From Oligoflexia bacterium (GTDB lineage Bacteria > Bdellovibrionota > UBA1018), in NCBI GenBank assembly GCA_023701205.1, contig JAMPXJ010000034.1, positions 1-50,337 of the forward strand: DNA of 50,337 bases. Direction: 5' to 3'. The notes beneath the pieces were generated by a model, which saw nothing but the letters and a program-made list of their open reading frames with translations, was not told the DNA's origin and did not search any database. Shown piece after piece: positions 46,522 through 50,337 of this stretch (the first letter of the stretch is position 1; every line of letters starts with the position of its first letter). The position numbers were made by a program, and so were the translations under genes.

Positions 46522-47545
46522 TTTCGGCCGGGCCCGCGATCACCTCGCGCACGATCGCGGCCTCGGCGCCGGGGATCTTTCCTTCGCCGATCAGCAGCTC
46601 GAGCACCTCGCGCGCCTTGGCGGCGGGGACGGAGTAGCTCAGCTCCGTCCAGATCTCCTCGGTCGGCGCCTGGAGCAGCTGATCGAGATAGGCAGAGCTC
46701 TGCACGCGGGAGGACTTCGGAATGCGCCCGGTCCATAAGATTCCGATCGGACGCCCCGTCTTGCGATCCACGATCGCCGAGCCCGAGTCGCCATGCGAAA
46801 CATCGCAGCCGTTGGCAAACGACCACGCGCGATAGGGCCCCGGATTGTAGTCATCGGGATCTGCCAGGAGGCGAAACTCGTTTTCGCCCGAAAACACCTT
46901 GCAGTCATGATCCTGATTGCCCATGAGCTGGCTTCTTGGGTTGTCATAGCTTCCGAATCCGACCGTCAGGAGTTCCTGGCCCGCCGTGATCGGCGAGTCG
47001 AAATCGAAGTTCGCCGCGACCTGTCCGAGCGTCTGCGCATCCTCGGCTTTCGGGACCTCGATGAGCAGCAGCGAGAGATCGATCTGCGGCCAGCTCCCGA
47101 GGCTTCGCGTGACCTTGAATCGCAGCTTCAGGAGCGGGAAGCTCACGACCGAGCCCACACAGGCCCGCACGCTCGGGCACACGTGGTGATTCGTCGCGAC
47201 CACATGACTCCCCCCGAAAACACCGAGGTAAAAGCCCGTGCCGCCGCCCACCCGGGCCGTCGCCATCGCCGCGCGCGCGAAGACCGGGTCCCGCAGGTCC
47301 GCTTCGCTGACCGGCTTTTTGCCCCACTCGTCGCCCAGCTGGTACGCGTTGCTGCCGGAAGGCAAAACGGGAGCCGGCCCGTTCCTTCCGCCGAGCTGGA
47401 TCGGCCATTCAGCCGCGAGGCCGCGCTCTGCCCCCCTCGCCAAGCCCAGAAAGCCGGGCGCGCCCGTAGCGACCGCCGCGGCGGCGACAAAGAGACCGAA
47501 CCCGAAAACTCCCACCCGAAGCGCCAACCCGTTGAAGATTTTCAT
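46517..47545 (-). CDS. Secreted trypsin-like serine protease
   Basis: A 342-aa chymotrypsin-fold protease. The signal peptide (MKIFNGLALRVGVFGFGLFVAAAAVATGA) targets it out of the cytoplasm. The catalytic triad is visible: His121 in ATNHHVC, Asp156 in PQIDLSLLLIEV and Ser254 in DVSHGDSGSAIVD; the GILWTGR strand follows the Ser as usual. Extra cysteines (Cys123, 129, 215, 247) may form disulfides. ATG 47545 is chosen because the longer frame upstream lacks a signal peptide and would overlap the regulator gene. Secreted proteases are abundant in predatory Bdellovibrionota. It lies 38 bp downstream of the TIGR02147 regulator. Confidence 0.87.
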   Translation of the reverse strand: MKIFNGLALRVGVFGFGLFVAAAAVATGAPGFLGLARGAERGLAAEWPIQLGGRNGPAPVLPSGSNAYQLGDEWGKKPVSEADLRDPVFARAAMATARVGGGTGFYLGVFGGSHVVATNHHVCPSVRACVGSVVSFPLLKLRFKVTRSLGSWPQIDLSLLLIEVPKAEDAQTLGQVAANFDFDSPITAGQELLTVGFGSYDNPRSQLMGNQDHDCKVFSGENEFRLLADPDDYNPGPYRAWSFANGCDVSHGDSGSAIVDRKTGRPIGILWTGRIPKSSRVQSSAYLDQLLQAPTEEIWTELSYSVPAAKAREVLELLIGEGKIPGAEAAIVREVIAGPAEN

Positions 47546-47583
47546 TCCGGTAGAATCACGCTGGGATCGCGGATTGTCAAACC

Positions 47584-48393
47584 TCACACCTTGAAAACGT
47601 CGCAATTGACGGTCACGAGCTCGTCCTCCTTGGCGGGGCCCGCGATCTTTACCGCCTCTTCGATCGTTTTGAGAAAAAGTCCCTTGATGCTCATGAATGC
47701 CTGCTCGGTCATCGATTGCACATTCGTGTAATGAAGTGCTCCTGTGCCGGGGCCCTGCAAAGCGTCTTGTACCGCACGCTGCCGCCAGTTGCCGTGATGC
47801 AGGCTGACCCAGGGTGAATCCGCCGGCACGTGCAGCTGGGGAGAGCTGTACTTCCAGCGATGCGCTTCTCTGCGGATTAGACCCATGCGCTCCAGCGAGA
47901 ACAGCACTGATTCGACCAGCGGCTCCGGAATCTGCAGGCGTCGCGAGAGCGCGGATACCGTCTGCAGCTCCGGGATGCTTACCGCGATGTGAATCGCCGT
48001 CCATTGCCAGCTCGAGTAATAGAGCGCTTCCCGCTCTCCCGTAAGAACTTGCGTGCGGCCCTGTCGTTTGGAGGCCTCCTCCCACTGCGCACGCAGCCGG
48101 GCCAACTTCTGTTCCAGATAATCGCGATAGGTCCTGGAGGCACATCTGGCCAGCTCCAGAAGCGCCAGAAAATACTCGCTCTGCTGGGAATCAAAACCCC
48201 AGTATCGGCATAAGCCTGCGCCATGGTCTGGCGTCAGATGAATATGCGCATTGATTACTTTGGAGAGATACGAGCGCTGACAGCCCGCCGCTGCGGCAAG
48301 CCTCGAAATCTCTCCCCACTCGCCTTTTTGACTAAGCATCTGACGGATGACTTGCTTGTAATCAGTGTGTTCGAAGATGGCGATAGCGCTCAC
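47584..48393 (-). CDS. TIGR02147-family protein, probable transcription regulator
   Basis: A 269-aa protein of the TIGR02147 group, a family known chiefly from Fibrobacter and Bdellovibrionota. N-terminal hallmarks are FEHTDYKQVIRQMLSQKGEW, then a helix-turn-helix-like ISRLAAAAGCQRSYLSKVIN. HLTPDHGAGLCRYWGFDSQQSEYFL follows; this YW-F---E--YF pattern is diagnostic. A second HTH-like segment (ALSRRLQIPEPLVESVLFSL) is near residue 160. The start is GTG 48393. No strong ribosome-binding site is seen. It is divergent from the secreted HExxH protein across 159 bp of AT-rich DNA and precedes the secreted protease, so it could control both. Confidence 0.87.
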   Translation of the reverse strand: MSAIAIFEHTDYKQVIRQMLSQKGEWGEISRLAAAAGCQRSYLSKVINAHIHLTPDHGAGLCRYWGFDSQQSEYFLALLELARCASRTYRDYLEQKLARLRAQWEEASKRQGRTQVLTGEREALYYSSWQWTAIHIAVSIPELQTVSALSRRLQIPEPLVESVLFSLERMGLIRREAHRWKYSSPQLHVPADSPWVSLHHGNWRQRAVQDALQGPGTGALHYTNVQSMTEQAFMSIKGLFLKTIEEAVKIAGPAKEDELVTVNCDVFKV

Positions 48394-48434
48394 GTAATAA
48401 AAACATACGCCTATCGTATTTATGTAACAACATA

Positions 48435-48444
48435 ATTATATAAT
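48435..48444. promoter_or_regulatory. Overlapping -10 boxes in a divergent promoter region
   Basis: The AT-rich block 48418-48450 contains perfect TATAAT boxes on both strands: plus at 48439-48444 and minus at 48440-48435. An adjacent inverted repeat TATGT-AACA-ACATA (48421-48434) could bind a regulator. It lies between the TIGR02147 gene and the HExxH gene. No convincing -35 box was matched. Confidence 0.4.
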
Positions 48445-48488
48445 GCCTTTCATTTTAGTGGGATACTGCATCTTGTCATAGCATGAAA

Positions 48489-48506
48489 GAGCCCCATTTC
48501 GGGCTC
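48489..48506 (+). promoter_or_regulatory. Leader hairpin before the HExxH protein gene
   Basis: GAGCCC (48489-48494), a CATTTC loop and GGGCTC (48501-48506) form a perfect 6-bp stem about 46 bp before the ATG. If transcription starts near 48451, the hairpin is in the 5' leader. It lacks a T-tract, so it may affect mRNA stability or translation, or be a remnant terminator. Confidence 0.4.
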
Positions 48507-48552
48507 AATCAAGCCGGGAAGCCGGCATGCGAATCGCACTATCGGAGGTAAA

Positions 48553-49683
48553 ATGAAAAAGCAGAACCTATTGAAAACCACTATCGTCGTGTTGCTCCTT
48601 TCGCCGATCTTCAGTCCGGCTTTCGCCGATGAGGGCCCTGGAACCAGTGGCGGCGGCGATCACGAACGCAGCACTTACGAAAATGTCGAGAGCTCCATCG
48701 GCCAGGCAACCCTGGACCTCGTGCACCACCTCCACCACTTTGCTAACCAACCGAATGGCGCCCGAATCAAGAACCCGCGCATCCAGGAAATGGTCGAAAC
48801 CATTTACCGGAAGCTCTCGTTGCCCCTGATCCGCTTCGGTTATCCGGACACCGGCAAAATCCTAAGCTCGATCAGGGTTGAGGAGCTCTGCCGGGATGAA
48901 GCCGGCCGTTCCAAAGCCGGCAGCGCCCGTATCGGCGATATCGGCGGGCCCATCTGCATCAGCGGCGAAGTCATGGGCCAACTCCCCAAGGAAACTCTTT
49001 ATACCCAAATGACTGCTCTCATCGGGCACGAGATCGCTCACCAAGCCGGCTACGGCGAGGCGGAAGCCCAGGAGTTCCAGAATTACCTGAAGCACCATTT
49101 CAACCACTCCGAGGGCAAGGGCCAGCTCTCGGCCGCTGTGGACTGGCTCGAAGACTCTCTGAAGAAACTTCGGGACCTCCTCAAAGCCAAGGCACCGAAA
49201 AATCAGATCTGCACGGAAGTCGGCGTGATCTCAGGTTACACCATGATCGTGAGCCACATGGGCTGGGTAATCAGGCCTTCCGGAGACCCCACCCTGACCA
49301 ATGCGACGAAGATGGACAACCTCGCCTCGCATCTCCTCTCGCGCTTGAGCTTTCGCGAGCTCAGGACGTTCTGCGGAGCGAAGCCGATGGAATCAGAGCT
49401 CCCCGATCCGGAAGTCTGCAGAGGCGACGTGAAGGATCTGAGCGCAACAGTAAACACCCTCTCGGAGATGACCCAGTCGATCACCTCGATGGTTGAACAA
49501 GATATCTCCGCGATCACCCAAGCGGAACGCCTGATTCGGGAAGTCGACGAACTCGTCGCCAAGAGACGGCAAGACGGCCGAGTCTCATGCACGGCGGTTT
49601 CCTCGAACTTCCGGCCCGCCGGCAATCCGGTCGACGCATCCTTCCCTCAATCCGTTGAGCAAGGCGCCTCTGCGGCACGGTAA
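48553..49683 (+). CDS. Secreted protein with HExxH motif, probable metalloprotease
   Basis: A 376-aa exported protein. Signal MKKQNLLKTTIVVLLLSPIFSPAFA is clear. A zinc-protease-like LIGHEIAHQAGYGEAEAQEF places His159, Glu160 and His163 as candidate zinc/catalytic residues; the EAEAQ that follows could supply a third ligand (Glu169 or Glu171), similar to the EAxAD of M48 enzymes, though the spacing is short. Four or more cysteines in the C-terminal half (EVCRGDV, RTFCGAK, QICTEVG, VSCTAV) could form disulfides. GGAGG lies 5 bp before the ATG. No family was recognised beyond the motif. It is probably periplasmic or released. The 3' end has a strong hairpin. Confidence 0.72.
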   Translation: MKKQNLLKTTIVVLLLSPIFSPAFADEGPGTSGGGDHERSTYENVESSIGQATLDLVHHLHHFANQPNGARIKNPRIQEMVETIYRKLSLPLIRFGYPDTGKILSSIRVEELCRDEAGRSKAGSARIGDIGGPICISGEVMGQLPKETLYTQMTALIGHEIAHQAGYGEAEAQEFQNYLKHHFNHSEGKGQLSAAVDWLEDSLKKLRDLLKAKAPKNQICTEVGVISGYTMIVSHMGWVIRPSGDPTLTNATKMDNLASHLLSRLSFRELRTFCGAKPMESELPDPEVCRGDVKDLSATVNTLSEMTQSITSMVEQDISAITQAERLIREVDELVAKRRQDGRVSCTAVSSNFRPAGNPVDASFPQSVEQGASAAR

Positions 49684-49733
49684 GTACTCGATCGCCCCGG
49701 CGTCCTCACGTGAGCCGCCGGAGACCTACGAGC

Positions 49734-49766
49734 AGCCTCCGGAGCTGGTGACTCCCTCCGGAGGCT
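49734..49766 (+). terminator. Hairpin terminator between convergent genes
   Basis: AGCCTCCGGAG (49734-49744) pairs perfectly with CTCCGGAGGCT (49756-49766), an 11-bp stem with an 11-nt loop, then CTCTTCATTC, which is T-rich on the plus strand. It lies 50 bp after the HExxH gene and 27 bp before the 3' end of the opposing HNH gene, so it may stop transcription from both sides. Confidence 0.65.
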
Positions 49767-49793
49767 CTCTTCATTCAAGTCGCCAAAGCCACG

Positions 49794-50337
49794 CTATCCT
49801 CCCACGTATTTCTCCATAGTTCGCTTGCCCAAGACCTGGATCGCGCTCTGAATATTGTGCGTACGGCATCTCAACCGAAGATTCCCGGCGGTACTCTGCC
49901 CCCCATGCGCGATCGGAACGATATGATCGTACTGCAGCTGGAATCGGATTCCGCATTTCCTGCCGTCCGGGCCGACGAAGGTGCAGGTACCCCCATCGCG
50001 CTTCCAAACGCTGCGCCTGATGAAAGCCGGGACATACCGTTGCCTCGGCACGAAGTATCTCTTCGCTGAACTCGGAGCGTTATGAATGCTCGATTCCGAT
50101 TCGACGCTGGGCTGCCGCACTTTCGTCACGACTGGCAAAGGCCTCGTCTCGGCCTGCGCGGACACTGTGGCGGCTGGCGCCGCCCTGACCGGCACCGACT
50201 TAACCGGCACCGACTCCGCCGGCGGAGCCAGCCCGGGCTTCTTCTGCTTTGGATCGAGCTTCTTCAGCGCGAGATCCGCGAGGCGGTGAAACAGCTCCAG
50301 GTACGACGGGTTCGGGTTCACATGCGAGTCGAGCTCC
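49794..50337 (-). CDS. HNH endonuclease-like protein, 5' end cut by window
   Basis: The visible 181 residues are open through the right edge. The start is not in the window: ELDSHVNPNPSYLELFHRLAD fits the middle of known relatives, and an in-frame GTG at 50321 is unlikely to be the start. A Pro/Val/Ala-rich linker leads to the HNH domain: RRSVWKRDGGTCTFVGPDG, KCGIRFQLQYDHIVPIAHGG (the DH of the catalytic motif) and STAGNLRLRCRTHNIQSAI. The Cys pairs (TCTF, KCGI and RCRTHN) form the usual zinc cage. In relatives from Bdellovibrionota and Myxococcota the missing N-terminus carries a RHH- or DUF222-like region. Role unknown; it could be defence, repair or mobile-element related. Confidence 0.85.
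   Translation of the reverse strand, partial: ELDSHVNPNPSYLELFHRLADLALKKLDPKQKKPGLAPPAESVPVKSVPVRAAPAATVSAQAETRPLPVVTKVRQPSVESESSIHNAPSSAKRYFVPRQRYVPAFIRRSVWKRDGGTCTFVGPDGRKCGIRFQLQYDHIVPIAHGGQSTAGNLRLRCRTHNIQSAIQVLGKRTMEKYVGG

Noticed and set aside
47546..48145. N-terminal extension of the serine protease
   Set aside because: It overlaps the TIGR02147 gene on the same strand and the signal peptide starts at 47545.

Overview
The window is GC-rich bacterial DNA, densely coded on both strands, with many 1-4 bp start/stop overlaps. Several features point to a high-GC member of the Bdellovibrionota (Oligoflexia-like): a TIGR02147-type regulator, Lcl/DUF1566 and ELWxxDGT-repeat lipoproteins, many secreted proteins of unknown function, and an HNH nuclease with the N-terminal layout common in that group. 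This assignment is inference from gene content. No rRNA, tRNA, CRISPR array, insertion sequence or prophage was seen.

Left part (1-17545). A tandem palindromic repeat (1-143) abuts the stop codon of cysNC. A minus-strand, overlap-coupled operon follows (5046 to 144): DUF2061 protein, TVP38/VTT membrane protein, sulfotransferase, CysD and a CysN-CysC fusion. It looks like a self-contained unit that makes PAPS and sulfates an unknown, probably membrane-associated, acceptor. Next come a hexapeptide acyltransferase, a beta-helix surface protein and a signalling group (outer-membrane protein, HAMP-SpoIIE phosphatase, FecR/FN3-like protein, STAS protein with a zinc ribbon). A coupled cassette then holds a GMC oxidoreductase interrupted by one in-frame amber codon, two methyltransferases and a short-chain dehydrogenase.

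Middle (17581-29349). There is an Lcl-type lipoprotein with phage-tail-like repeats behind a good sigma70-like promoter. A five-gene minus-strand operon reads porin-like protein, small periplasmic protein, SulP-STAS-cNMP transporter, FadB and FadA. Its best promoter has a perfect inverted repeat (TAGGATGG-N9-CCATCCTA) bracketing the -35 box. A small conserved protein, a second hexapeptide transferase and an ELWxxDGT lipoprotein follow; the last is preceded by a palindrome directly against its start codon.

Right part (29423-50337). The most intriguing region is 29423-39003: an operon of GNAT-like protein, GH3-type acyl-acid amido synthetase, unknown membrane protein and MMPL/RND exporter (plus DoxX). 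It is divergent from a B12-type radical SAM enzyme coupled to a GNAT protein, which converges on a second B12-type radical SAM enzyme. This resembles an uncharacterised biosynthesis-and-export locus. Beyond it lie a secreted protein, glnS, a cytochrome b/molybdopterin fusion with an internal twin-arginine motif, OxyR, a GT39-like glycosyltransferase, a secreted trypsin-like protease, the TIGR02147 regulator, a secreted HExxH protein and the 3' part of an HNH nuclease gene cut by the window end.
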